Assembly (NCBI GenBank): GCA_910574455.1
Contig: CAJSYZ010000003.1
Coordinates: 4,587,250 to 4,651,249 of the forward strand
DNA length: 64,000 bases
Direction of reading: 5' to 3'
Source: Trichaptum fuscoviolaceum
Taxonomy: Eukaryota; Basidiomycota; Agaricomycetes; Hymenochaetales; Trichaptaceae
Positions 42,912 through 54,815 of the stretch are shown here, piece after piece. The stretch's first letter is position 1. Each line of letters starts with the position of its first letter. The notes beneath the pieces are model-generated. The model was given only the letters and a program-made list of their open reading frames with translations, was not told where the DNA came from and did not search any database. The translations under genes and the position numbers were made by a program.

Positions 42912-45074
42912 CTATGATATCGCCGCTGTGCTGGGCGTGAGTTGTTGCTTCTCCCACTGTGCGAGTTCGTCTTTAATTCTGACCAGGCGCTCTTCGTTCA
43001 CAGGATGCGTTAGGGTGAATCCACTTCGCGCCAACCAACTGTCGTCTTCTTTGCTTCCGGACGCTGCGCCAGAGAGGGCTGCTTCAGTCTGGGCTGCGCG
43101 TTGCATGACACCAGTCTCGCTCCAGACCTCACACGCAATGCGAGGGTCGATCCCCGCACCCAGGAGAATTCGCAGACCAATGAGGTCTGCTTCGTGTTCT
43201 GCTTTCCGGTGCTCACAATTGTTCTTCAGGCTCAGCCCGAGAGCCGAGGTAACCTTTATTTGTTCGCCAAACCAGTCATTGAATACCGGGCCAAGGAATG
43301 CGGTAAGAGGATACAATATTATCCGAACAACTGTCGAGAAGGGAATTCAGGAAGAACTATGAGGGTAGTCTGCGATGTGCAACTTACGATCGGTGGATAG
43401 GGTTCCGAGGAGGTCATAAAAATTACTCGAGGCCCAGGCTTCCAGTGAATGCGAGAGAAGCAAGTGGCCCAGTTCATGTGACAACACAACCGCCAGCTGA
43501 TCTGAATGATACTTCGTCGCTCCGACTGGCACGGGAGCTTCCTTCGGACGTTGGAATATACCGAACATTGACGCAGGTGCAGGTGCAGTCTTGACTTGAG
43601 GTTTGTGCTCTTGACTTGCCGTAGACAGTATCTCATCCAACAGCCCTGTATCATATCATCAGACGTTGCGAAAAGCTGAAGATCACTATCAAGCTTATCA
43701 CCACATACCTGTATAAACGACAACAACCCCCGGTGCTTCTCCGTATCTGCTCGCATCAGAACCGAGTGCAGGTCCAAAACCAATACTGAATGCGTTTCGC
43801 AAGGGACTCTCGACTACAAGGCAACCATGGTGTGTGACTAAAGGGCCATCCACGGGCACATCCTCCGAGTAGTGCTTAATCATAGCCGGCCTGACAGTCA
43901 GCGGATACTTAACGGGAGGGAGTACAAATTCGTGCCCATCAATGCTGAAGACCTTGTTCTCTTTGCAATCGGCGGTCAAATTGGCCCGGTCAACGCCTGC
44001 CTCCAGTCGATGGAAGACATCTTGAACCCACCTTACGCGCCAGTCTGACGCTGGGTCGACCACCCTCAGGCCGCAAAGTGTTCCTGGTGGACCAGATTCT
44101 TCCCCACTTGCCTCGCGAAGAATAGCGAGCCAGTCGCGCTTGATAGGAGCGCTTGGCTCTACTCCTTGGGGGGTCCCAGGAGCTAGGAATTCATCGATGA
44201 GCAGTGCTTCTTCGTCCGCGCTCATCATTATGACACGCCAACGACCCCATACTGGTGTTCGCTCAAGGGAAGCGAGCACGGCAACGGCAAGAAGCACTAC
44301 GGGGGCTGCGAGTAAGACAACGGTTGTCCGATGGAAATGTGGTCGGTGCCAGTGGTGCGAACCGGCTTTCTCGCCGAGACCACCGAGTACCGTGGACGCA
44401 AGTTGCTGGGCACGGAGCTGAGCGATGTGTTCGTGGCCATGCCACCAGATTAAAATCCGCTGAGCACCAAGCTTGAGAGGCGCCACTAATGAGACAGCAA
44501 CTCGACTGACGATAGCGATCGTTTTCACGACTGTACCAGACTTCAAGAAAACGAGAAGGGGGGCGAGGAAGAATGGTGCTGCCAATCGAGCATGTGAGGA
44601 GTTGAATAGAGCTACATTGCCTGAAGGAATGTCCGAATAGTAGAAAGTATACTGTGATAAACTTGATACATTGATTCGTCGTTGGAGAACGCCTAGTGTT
44701 GATTTCTTCGATAGATGTGATTCACCTTCCTTGAGTCTTTGTAGCAGCGCATTGCGCAAAGATACGTCCACACGATTGCTAATCTGGGTACTTCGCAATG
44801 TTGTCAATTGCTCTCTCGTTGAGCTGGGGGGATGAGCATCTCTTTTGCATTGGACACGGGATAAACATCTGGAGAGAGAAAGTTCGATGATTATTGATTG
44901 CTGAGCTAATGCCATTATCTTAGTCACAAAGGACTCACGTATAATCAGAATGTTTGCCGCCAATTCTCCTTAATCTTAAAGCAGCTTGATGGTATGGGTA
45001 TTGCACTGCCGATGTCGAGCTAAGCACTGCCTTCGTACTCGAACATGAAGTAGGCCGCAGAAAGCGATGCATTA
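42912..45074 (-). CDS. OMA1-like M48 zinc metalloprotease, mitochondrial
   Basis: Integral membrane metallopeptidase; Oma1 cleaves inner-membrane proteins under stress. Exon 1 (from 45074) reads MHRFLRPTSCSSTKAVLSST, an Arg/Ser-rich presequence, and joins CLSRVQCKRDAHPPSS in exon 2 (phase 2). Hydrophobic stretches LAAPFFLAPLLVFL, AIVSRVAVSLVAPL and VVLLAAPVVLLAVAVLA follow (about residues 105-230). The catalytic part has GVVVVYTG, VVLSHELGHLLLSHSLEAW (HExxH zinc site), EHEADLIGLRILL (third ligand Glu) and FTLTHPVNEERLVRIKDELA (the Oma1-type TLTHP end). It ends TPSTAAIS. Several introns interrupt the 3' half, for example after YTG. The M48 assignment is secure; OMA1 orthology is likely rather than proven. 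Confidence 0.82.
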
Positions 45075-45666
45075 AGCTAGTTTATTTAGTTTACACATTC
45101 CAGTGCGAGTTGAAAGGATACCAGAGCAGCTCGTCGAGAGACAGGGAAGGAAAGAAAACGAGATGTCGGAAGAATAAGGTCGATTCCAGCCAGCTGTGCC
45201 GCCTCCGCCCTCACTGGCAGCAGTGAGCTAAGAATAGATGTCCCGTTGGTTGCGGCTCTGTCACGTGCCGTCAAAATACCGGACCGATCTCGGCATTGTA
45301 ACTGATCTCCGGCTATTTCTGACTTCAAGTTGCCGGAATACTATAGTAAAGAAATAATTCTCACGTTTCAATTTTGTTTTATATTGAAGCTTGCCAGTGA
45401 GCTCTCCTTGAACATCCGAGTCATTGTCGAGGCTGCCAATGGTTATTACTCTTGAACAGTGCTTATATATACGACACATATCTGCTACATTGCACTACGC
45501 TATAACCCCTTCAGAGTAATTTCGTACCATAGCGGGGAATATTATCGTGTGGGACATCACCCTGAAGAAGCGAACTCACATCAAGCTTCCTTAGCTATTC
45601 TTACAATCGGTAAATGTCTCGACAAACTAGCACTATCTCGTGACTCGACAAATAGAAAAGGGCGAT
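45075..45666. other. Divergent promoter region
   Basis: A 592-base spacer between the OMA1-like and Atg22-like starts. No coding motif was seen. Confidence 0.45.
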
Positions 45667-48112
45667 ATGGAGCCTGGCCGTACGGAGAACTCGGCTGGAG
45701 CCAGTGGACAGCTCATAACTGGCTCAGTTGCAACATACGGCTCAACCTCAACTTTCTCCATCATGTCCAAACAGCCATCGCCGGAGGGGCCTGCAATTCT
45801 CATATCAGACGTTGAGTCTCTCGGAAATGAAAGAGATATCGGAAGGACGGGCTCCCCACCGATAGCAAGTATCGACAAGAATGAGCCTGTTGTAACTCGA
45901 AAGGAACTCTGGAGCTACTATCGTACGTGTTCTTCTCGTGAGTTTAGCAATGTCGGTTACAATATTTGCGAACAGTCTATTACAACGGAGACAATGTGAG
46001 CTCTTCTTTTACACGACATGGAAACGCTCTTATCTTTTCGGGTCCCTCCAGGGTGTCGGTCCTCTGGGTATGTCTCTTCAGGACTACTACGACAAACGGT
46101 TTTGTGTTCAATGGACTTTTAGGTTACTCAATGACTCTGTTCCAAGGCTTAGCAACAGCTGCGGGGTTTGATCCGGTTCGAGGTCCAGGTTCGTCTTGTT
46201 TAGACGCAGGCGCTTCCGGCCAGTGCGTACTTCCATGGGGCAAAGGCACGAAGTCCATCAGCTCTATCGTCTTGATATCAAACGGATTGAGCTTTGCTGT
46301 GCGTGCATCATGTATCGTTCCAACACTGATTCACTTTCGAGCTGAAAACTTTCTTAAAGGTCATGACCCTTATCTTCACTACCATTGGATCAGCGGCGGA
46401 TTATGGAAACTTTGGTAAATGGCTGTTCTTTTCGATGACGGTCATTTGTTGGGCTGCCCAGTTCTCCAGCATGAGTCTGACTTGTGGGTGTATGCTATTG
46501 TTGTGCATTATCATCCCACTTATTTGATCTACTCCTACTCAAGCACCTGGCAGATGGAGAGCGGCAATGGGCCTATACATGCTTGGGTTCATATCATACG
46601 GTGCGACGCTCGTATTTTATGCTGCTCTCTTCCCACGTCTGGCTCGCAACACACCTCACGCTCGGGCGCTCCGAGAGAAGTACGAGAACGGCGAAATTTC
46701 TGCCGAGGTGTACGAAAAGGAAGAAAGTCTAGAGAAGAACAGGATCAGTAACATCAGTACCGTGACTATATTCCCCTTTATTATTGAATCGTTTGACGAA
46801 ACAGCCATCAGATGCACAGCAACATCGGCTACGTGGTCACACTGGCACTGAATCTCTCACTTCTTCTCCCTCTCATGAACAACCCGAAAGTTAATAACTA
46901 CGTGATCGTGCTCACAAATGGTTATTGGGTACTGACGGGAATCTGGTGGTGTATGTCAAGCCTTGCACTATGACTATCGTACTTTACTGATCGCTTAGCT
47001 AGATATCTTTCAACAACCACGACCCGGACCTCCGCTCCCAAAGGGCGAGCATTATATTACCATTGGATGGAAGCAAATATGGGAAGCGGGTCGACAGTAT
47101 AAGAAACTGCCTTACACCTTCACATATCTGTTCGCCTTCTTCCTCTTAGCCGACGTAAGATATGCATTTACTGGTCTGTAATGTAAAATCCTGATTCCCC
47201 TGCAGGGTCTGAACACGACGGGGACTCTCGTGTCCATATGCCAAAACAACAAGTTCACGTTCTCTTTCCTGCAGAACACCTACCTCGGTTTGGCGCAGGC
47301 TATCACTTCAACGATCAGTACTCTTGGGTTCTGGTACATCCAGCGTTACTGGAAGATTAGGACGAAGCCAATGGTTAGTCGGAGCTTGGCTTTTCAGTTT
47401 GTCTACGTTCTAATAATAACTATTAAGTTTGTCATCACCAACGTTGTGACGATCTTGATACCTTTGTGGGGCATGATTGGCATATGGACGCAGAAATTCG
47501 GTTTCCATAATGTCTGGGAATTTTGGTGCGAACTGGACACTGGCAGTGGCTATACTTTAGATCTAGACTTGCTCACTCGCTCATTTTGCAGGGCTTACAA
47601 TGTAGTGTTCGGGCTATTCCAGGCTCCTTATTATGCCTTCTCTCAGACGATGATGGCCGAGCTCGCGCCTCCGGGCTTCGACAACATGGTAACCTCAATA
47701 ATTAATATGAGCATCCGCGTACTTCGCACTTACCCCTTTTTTCCGAAGTATTTTGGTCTATTCGGCCTCTCGAACCGAGCCTCTAGCATGATAGGCCCAA
47801 ACGTCATACAGGCGATCATAGATCGAACAGGTGTGTCACGCAGCAGATCTACGCATTCTTCCCATGACCTAACTGGTGTATGTTAACGAATGTCTACTAG
47901 GCGATAATTGGAAGGGATTCCCCTTCTTATTTGCCTTGTGTACGGCAGCTTCGATCGTCATCTGGTTTGGCGTGGACGTTGAGAAGGGCAGACGCGATGC
48001 GGTCGCCTTCGCTGCTGCTCACCGTGCTGCAGATGGAACCAGAATTGTCGAGACGGAATCAGCGAATGTAGACCGTGCGTCGGAAGAAGAACTTGAAGCA
48101 AAGAAAGATTAA
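45667..48112 (+). CDS. Atg22/UNC93-like major-facilitator membrane transporter
   Basis: Multi-pass membrane protein of the Atg22-like MFS branch; yeast Atg22 releases amino acids from the vacuole after autophagy. It starts MEPGRTENSAGASGQLITGS with a polar N-tail of about 80 residues. Then VVTRKELWSYY|VYYNGDN, GYSMTLFQGLATAAGFDPVR, GKGTKSISSIVLISNGLSFA and TTIGSAADYGNFGKWLFF lead to AAMGLYMLGFISYGATLVFY, LARNTPHARALREKYENG and EKNRISNISTV|HSNIGYVVTL, ALNLSLLLPL, YIFQQPRPGPPLPKGEHYIT, YLFAFFLLADGLNTTGTLVS and FLQNTYLGLAQAITSTISTL. The end RASEEELEAKKD is charged. Roughly 11-12 membrane segments can be counted over about eight exons. In unspliced DNA the exon pieces lie in different frames. Confidence 0.82.
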
Positions 48113-50476
48113 TGTGTTACACGTCTTTGGGGGGCTTCTCCTGTCTTGGATTCGCATGCCTGTGTATATTTAGTTGCACTCTATCTACTACTTTTTATCA
48201 CACTTTCTTGAAACTTATCACCGACCTGCGTTGGAAATCAGGCTCCACATGCCTCTCTCTTTAGAACTAAGTCGTAACAATTGAAGCTGCTAGAAGAAGC
48301 ACTGTCTCTTCTGGATCCTCGGATATAGACTAGTTAGCCTATCGCGTATGAAGAGAAGAGGGCGATGCGGTGCAGAAGGGCAGATAGTAGTTCATTCGTT
48401 CTAAGCAAAAAGTCCTTTTGAAATACATGGCATGGTACACATTCTGTCGTTTGAGAACTGCACAATTATTGCTTGATCATAATCTAGGCTTACAAAATTT
48501 CGACTTCACCAGAAACAGCATAAATAATTCTGATGCGAATTCTGCAAAGAAGAGAGGAGAAGAGCCCGTGCAACGGGGCCAAAGAGCATGCGAATTAACA
48601 TGCTTTACAGAGACAACTCAGGCCAATGTGCCGCTTCCGAAACGTCTGGCGTGCTCAACAGCGTCAAGATATCACACAAGTAGCGACACCAGATGGAGGG
48701 GAGGTGGTCACTTCGGCCTGAGTGGCACAATGCGCACATGTAGCAGCTCTGGCGCTATGGAGTCGAATAAGATTGAGAAAAGAAGAAGAAAACGGCCTAG
48801 GAGTTGCTGTGAGGAGCTGAACGAGGCTGAGAACAGATATGCAGTCTGAGACGAACGAGGAGAAGAGTCGCGAGCAAACCTGGACACTCTGAGGGGAAAC
48901 GATAAGAGCGAAGGCCTTTATATACCTTCACAAAGTAAGGCCCGTGCACAATTGACGCTGAAGGGGGTAGACAGAACGGAGAGGTTGGTTGAATGGTTGC
49001 TCCATACCGGCTCTGAAGACCCATCGAGCCGTACCTTGAAAATTCAATCGTTGCGTTGCAAGAGTAGGTGTTGCGGTTACCTCGGAGGCTGTTGTCCCCG
49101 AAGATAACCGTCAGATCGAAGCTGGGTACTGCATTGCGGATCTCTCAGACAGCCAGTCCTTGAACCCCGTTCTCCGCCCGATTAGATCGCAGACACGAAG
49201 CTTCAGCGGCGGGTCGGTGACTTTACCTTCTTACGAGTTCCAGAGGTCGTCATAGATCCATTTATCAGATTAAGTGATGCATATGTACGTATATTGTTCT
49301 TGCTCGTTATTCGCCATACGATATGACTGATTTCTAAACGTTGGACCAGTCTGTAGCTGCTTCCTGTGAAAAAAAAATGATTTGCTCATCTTCCATTGTT
49401 CGACGAATGGTCAGAGAGTTAAATTACACTCCGCTCGCTTTTTATATGCACCTCGCGTGGACTCAACGTGCCGGGGCTCACCGGAAGCACCTTATTATGT
49501 CTCCCCCGAGTCCACCAGAACACCGCCGCCCCCCTTCCTCAGGGTTGCACACGGGGTTTGTACAAAAGCGCTTATGGTCAGCATCATGCATGCCGGTCGA
49601 GAGTGCGCATTGTGAGGTAGCTGTACTAACTCACGTAAAGCATGGACTTGCAATATCCCCTCATCTGTCGCAACTTTAATCATTCGTGTCATGAGCAGCC
49701 CGAGGTGTTGAAAGAGAACCCTCTTTTGCAACACCACTCACTGTGAATCAAGGGTCATAGACCTTCAAGGTCCGATTATCAGCCACATCGGCCTCATGGA
49801 CGAGCTATATCTTGCAGCGCTGGATGCAATGCTCTCAGCGAAGAGCTTAAACGAGCAGAACGGAGATAGGACTTTAGACATACCAAGGTCAGAGGTGTAA
49901 GCGTCTTGAAGGGGCGTGCAGGTTATTCATTGTCCTCCATTCCTATTCCCAATTAAACCCATTCAGGCGATTCATTTGCGCTCCGGCCATTGCGTGCCAT
50001 CCTCCTGCACCTTATTGTTTTCGCCTTTCCCTAGAAAGGGGTGCCTTAAGCGTGCAATCAGCTCTATCGATGGACCACTTCGTTGAGAGTGAAAGGGGGA
50101 GCCAAATATATCTCAATGTAGCAGCGTATTGGAAGGACTAAGTCTCGTGAAGGGCGAAATATATTGTAAATGCGGATGGGCGTAGGAGAACATATTGCAA
50201 AGGAACTGGAAGACGAGACTTTACAAGGACTGACAGTTCGTGCCGTTTCATGCCGAAGAAATAGCAATTTAGGGATGACTGAGTATAACTTCGATAGCAT
50301 TCGCCCCATGCGACTGGGTGGCAATAGTACAGATTGAGGATAAATCTGGGTCTGAAGTGTGCAGCGTAATCATATCGCACATCTACCAAATAGTTCTACA
50401 AACTCACAATTCAGATACTCTTCATGCATCAAGGCAGAGATCGCTCTTTGTGTAAGATTACAAGATAGGTAGGGAA
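48113..50476. other. Gene-poor 2.4 kb region
   Basis: No frame shows a motif or a consistent spliced model; the longest (48418-48849, 143 codons) is Ser/Arg/Thr-rich with no recognisable domain. No terminal repeat or transposase remnant was seen. Confidence 0.4.
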
Positions 50477-51863
50477 TCAGATGGTCATGCCAGGTTCAAT
50501 CTCGCCTAAAAGCATTGTCGCATCCTTGCTTCCGGACAGAACTGCGTAATAGGTCGTTTGTAAGCTTATGCTCACAATACTTGATACAACTCACTGATTG
50601 GCTCCTTTGGATGGAAATCCACAGCAGTAACTGTGCCCTTATGCCCAGGGAGCTATATCTCTCACGTCAGTCGTTTTTGGGAGAAGCCAATGCACAAAAT
50701 GAGCACCTTGTACTGAATCTTTCCGCTCTCAACTTCCCAGATGCATACCATTCTATCTGCCCCGCCAACAGCAACCCTGGAACCTCCATCATCTTTACTC
50801 CAGGCCGCACGTAATAAGGTATTTTCAAAACCAGCAGGTGACCCAACAAGGGTCCGATGTATCCGAGACGGACTTGCTGAGAAGGGGCGAACGTCGTGAA
50901 TGATAACTTGTGAAGAGAAGGAGGGCGACAGCAAGAAATTGCCGTTGGGAGAGAGAGACAAAGACGTAGGAGTGTCAGTGTGTCCACTTAGAGTGAATAC
51001 TTCTGCACTTTTACGAATGTCATAGACCTATGAGTCGCTTCTTCAGTAGACAATCCTTGTAGACAAATGAGACGCAATGACGTACATGAATCTCATTATC
51101 CAAAGCACCGACATAGACATTCGAACCATCAGCACTCCAGGCCACCGATGTCACAGGGCACCCAATCTCGAAGGTCGCAACTGCCTGCTTTCCACCTTCA
51201 TCCCCTCCTTCCCAGATGTGCACCATACCATCGTCCGCCCCCGTTGCAACCAGCTCTACCCCAGCCCCACCCGCAATTGTCCGGTCAAGCGAGTTGATAA
51301 CCCCACGGTGTGCGCGTATCTTTCGCATTCGTTGGCCCGTGGTCAAGTCGGTGAGGCAGAATGTATGGTCGGCGGACACGGTGTAAAGAATCTGTGAGAA
51401 CAATGACCACTGCAAGTCAAGGATTGCCGCCTTGTGTAGCGTGGTGAAGTGTCCGTAGTTCGTAGTTGGTGGATACGTTCGCCATAATGCTAGACCATGC
51501 TTTCAATGCGAGCATTATGATGCTGAACTTCGCGCAAACTCACAAACACTCCGGTCAGCTGAACACGCAGCTATATTCTGACCGGTGGGATCAAAACGGC
51601 AGCTCAGGATCTCCGACTAAGCATAGACGTATCATGGCATAAGTTGACTTTCATTGTCAGTCCTCGTTCGCACTCACCGAGTGTGCTCCCTGCAGACTAA
51701 CAATTGGCGCTTCCAAACCACTTGTCCTTTTCACTGTTCGAATCAAACCCTTCTTGTCATCGCCGGCTGAGGAAATTGCTATTTGATTAGAAGGAGGAGA
51801 TTGTCCTCGAGCTCTCTTAATGAGGACGCCTTCTGGCGGAGGTGATCTTTCTCTCTTCGACAT
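50477..51863 (-). CDS. U5 snRNP 40 kDa WD40 protein (Spf38/SNRNP40 type)
   Basis: Seven-blade WD40 protein of the U5 snRNP and spliceosome. The start MSKRERSPPPEGVLIKRARG is basic. VKRTSGLEAPIVSLQGAHS|SEIL, CRFDPTGQNIAACSADRSV and LWRTYPPTTNYGHFTTLHKA then give the first repeats. TVSADHTFCLTDLTTGQRMR, ATGADDGMVHIWEGG, VGALDNEIHVYDIRKSAEVF, LSGHTDTPTSLSLSPNGNFL, VRPF, GFENTLLRAAWSKDDG and GGADRMVCIWEVESGKIQYK follow. The last exon completes IILSGSKDATMLLGEIEPGM plus TI with TGA at 50477-50479. The insert after VRPF and the FENTLLRAAWS block are specific to Spf38. At least six introns are present. Confidence 0.88.
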
Positions 51864-52162
51864 GTTCAGCGGAGTCCAACACAAGTAGAGAAACTGCAAT
51901 AAATTTCACTATGTATTGTTTAAACTGCCAGTGATAAATTCGGCACTCCCCGGTGCTAATTAAAGCTCCGCAACACAGTAAAGGATCTGCGTCTGACTTG
52001 ACAATATCAATAAACTTCGACTCCAAGTACTGAAATGCGATATATCTTCTCGGAAGGTTTGAATTATATACAAGATGGATATTATCTACTTTACACTGTG
52101 ATTTTACTGCTTTAACTGTCGAACAGAACGATGCTAGCAAAGCAAGAAAAGGGCAGGCGTCC
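51864..52162. other. Spacer
   Basis: About 300 AT-rich bases between the U5-40K start and the stop of the upstream minus-strand gene. No gene was seen. Confidence 0.4.
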
Positions 52163-54250
52163 TCACGCGGGGGTTTCACTAACAGTGCGGCCTTTTTCGC
52201 CCACTTTGACATACGGTTTCGGTTCGGCCTGCATCTCATACCAAAAGCTGGGAAGAATTTGAGTAATTTGCTCGCAATACCAGAAGATCTCGTCGGTTTG
52301 TCGCTTCTCGGGGGTCAGACCTTCTTCACCAACGTGGGTGTGCATTTGCCAGGACCGATCAGGAACAACCTGCACAAATGTCCCTCCGAGATTCATGTTC
52401 ACGATGAGGGTCTCCGCAGCTTTCGGAAGGAGATAGAGAACGATGTCATCTACCCTCGGATCATGCCTGGGTAGGTTTACGTCCACGCTATCTGCGGCCT
52501 TCTCGCTGTACGGGTCTTCAAGGAGCTCTGGGGCTTGAATCGCCGCGCGATAATTCGCCTTGCGATTTGAACCGAAAAACTTCTTGTGAGATGAGAGAAC
52601 CACCTTCGCAAACATACTCAGGTCAACAGTCTTTCTGCTATCGGCAGGCATTGTCACGCTTTTGATATACCGAGTCGACCTTTCGACATAGCCCACTTTG
52701 TGTGACAGAGGCAATGTTGTCGGGCCCATAAGAGTCATGAGGAAGTACTCTGGGACAGTCCAAACAGCCATCGAAGCTGGCTGCGCCCACGGATTGTCCA
52801 TTGCTGTGTCAGCAGCTTGACCTGCACCTTCTCCGAGATTATCTGCAGATGCTGTGTCGAGCGCATCGGACGTGCTGCCCCACGCATCTCCAATACTATC
52901 CCCATGGTCTCCGGACCCCCACACGTCAAGATTCGACTTATCTGGACTGCAGGCTGATTCTTCCGCGGGCAGGCCAGGCGGCTGGAGAGCGTCAGATCCA
53001 CTCATATCGAGAACTTTGTTCTCCTCCGATAGTTTCTCGAGACCAGAATTCAGATCACGCCAGGGGTTGGGAATTTGGCTCCCGTAAAGGGCTTTGAAGC
53101 AATTGGAAAGTTCGTCCGGAACAGCCGAGCCTATAACTTGCGTCTGAGGAAGCTCCTCTTTCGCTTTCTCAACGATAGCGATGGCCTGAGGGAGTTTGTC
53201 CTTCAGCTCCGGGAGTGCTTGATTGCGAATGATGAAATTCAGAAAGAATAACACGACGCGAGGACAATCACGAATTGCTACTTTGTCCCTGGAAGGAGAT
53301 CGTGTGGATGTAAGCACATTTATACTTCTGGGACAACACAGGGTCTCACCAGAGCATGCCGCGGACGCGGAAGTATGAAGAGAAGAATATCTTCATCGAG
53401 CGCATCGGGTTTTCCAAAAATCTCTCCATGCGACTTTCTTTTGTCTGAAGCTCTCTAGCCTTTTCCTCCTCAGTGGGTTCAGCTGTATCTTTGTATTTGA
53501 CGATATCATGTTGAGAAAGATCGAAGGCCTGAATAGCAACAGGTTGTGCAGCCTGCGAGGCAATCTCGCCCCCCTCTGCACACCTCTGCACGCCATCATC
53601 GCTTTCAACGTCGGATACCGAATCATCGTCATCGTCACATGCGTTGAACTGCCTTGTTCCGCCACCGATTATACCGGTAAAGACCTGGAACTATTAACAA
53701 AGTCAAAATTTATTTTCTGAAGCATAATAATTAATGAGCGAACCATATCCCATAGTTCTTCTAAGGATCTTTCCCCTGTCATGCGAGGAGGCCAAGTACG
53801 TTGTTTTCGAAAATCTGCGGCTACGGATGTCAGACGGTCCGTCATGTGCAACTTTCTTCGTTGACGAGAAGAAATCAGTGCTTCTACTGACTCTTATGAG
53901 CGGAACACGAACTTATCATATTTGAAGTTACTCCTCAGATCCTCTCCCTCCGCCCAATCTTCCCACCACGGCTTCCTCTTTACTATTTCCCCTCCTGCCG
54001 TTTTCTGAGTCTTTCGCTTCTTCTTGGGCCGTGCCTCGCCATCGTGTGTGACGAGCAATTGAACGGTGGGAATATTTTCGCCGTCGAGTTCCACCTCATC
54101 GTCCATCACAACCTGGATCCCCGACGGTTTGAAGTCCTTGAACGGAATGATGTTAACACCGTGAGGTGGATTAGGGAAAGGAGGCCATTTATAGTACGGA
54201 ACCCCCTTGTCGTCGTATTCCACGAGTGCTCCGGGCACAGCAGGCTCCAT
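52163..54250 (-). CDS. Probable Argonaute siRNA chaperone (ARC) subunit Arb1 homologue
   Basis: In fission yeast Arb1 binds Argonaute and helps load siRNA for heterochromatin silencing. The start MEPAVPGALVEYDDKGVPYY is followed by a basic patch RPKKKRKTQKT (about residues 76-86) and WWEDWAEGEDL. DRLTSVAADFRKQRTWPPRM and SLEELWDM|FQVFTGIIGG come next, then an acidic stretch (ACDDDDDSVSDVESDDG), MRSMKIFFSSYFRVRGMLW and CPRVVLFFLNFIIRNQALPE. A Gly/Asp/Ser-rich linker leads to EYFLMTLMGPTTLPLSHKVG, YVERSTRYI and DEIFWYCEQITQILPSFWYE. The FFxxYFRxRGMxW and FFLxFIIRN blocks and the PTTLPLSHxxGxVERSTR block are what I associate with Arb1-domain proteins. Five or so exons. The alternative is an uncharacterised fungal family. 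Confidence 0.6.
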
Positions 54251-54815
54251 TGGTGAAAGAGGGCAAGTAAGGTGGGCGTAATTCGCGGGGCGCAGCCTCC
54301 TTAGGTCTCACGTGTACACACTTATAGTGAATGGGCGCCCTTCTGAGTCACAAAGGAGTGCAACGACGCGTATTCAGCTTTTCGGAGATACGGAAGCTTC
54401 AAAGGTCATATGCACACGCAAAGAACGTCTTCCTAGTGTCAGCACTGCTATTGATGGAATAAGCTTTAATTTGCGGAAAAGTTTCTGTATAGGTTAATGT
54501 ATTCTCAAGCTGAAGAGTGTTAATTTTGCTGTTACTAGTATTTGGCCGCCGAAGTCACGGAGATGGAAGTGCAAAGAGGAGTTATAAAGAGAAGGCCCCG
54601 GGGTCACGCACTGCCACTGGCAGTGGTAAACGCGTCGTGTCACGCAAACATCACCAGTGTCACGCATTGTATCGCATGGGTCGCCACAATGGAGCTTTGC
54701 AGGTTTCAAGTTTCAGTCCGTCTCTCCTTTCAATTTTCGTGCAATCTTTTCAAAGCTGCTATTCAAACCATTTGAATCTTCTGATACCCACTGACGACCT
54801 ATTACGACTTAAATT
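54251..54815. other. Divergent promoter region
   Basis: A 565-base spacer between the Arb1-like start and the next plus-strand start. No gene was seen. Confidence 0.45.

Noticed and set aside
48418..48849. Open frame of 143 codons after the Atg22-like gene
   Set aside because: Ser/Arg/Thr-rich with no motif; surrounded by stops and no splice signals that extend it.
52259..53097. Plus-strand open frames inside the Arb1-like gene
   Set aside because: Opposite-strand shadows of a clear minus-strand coding sequence.
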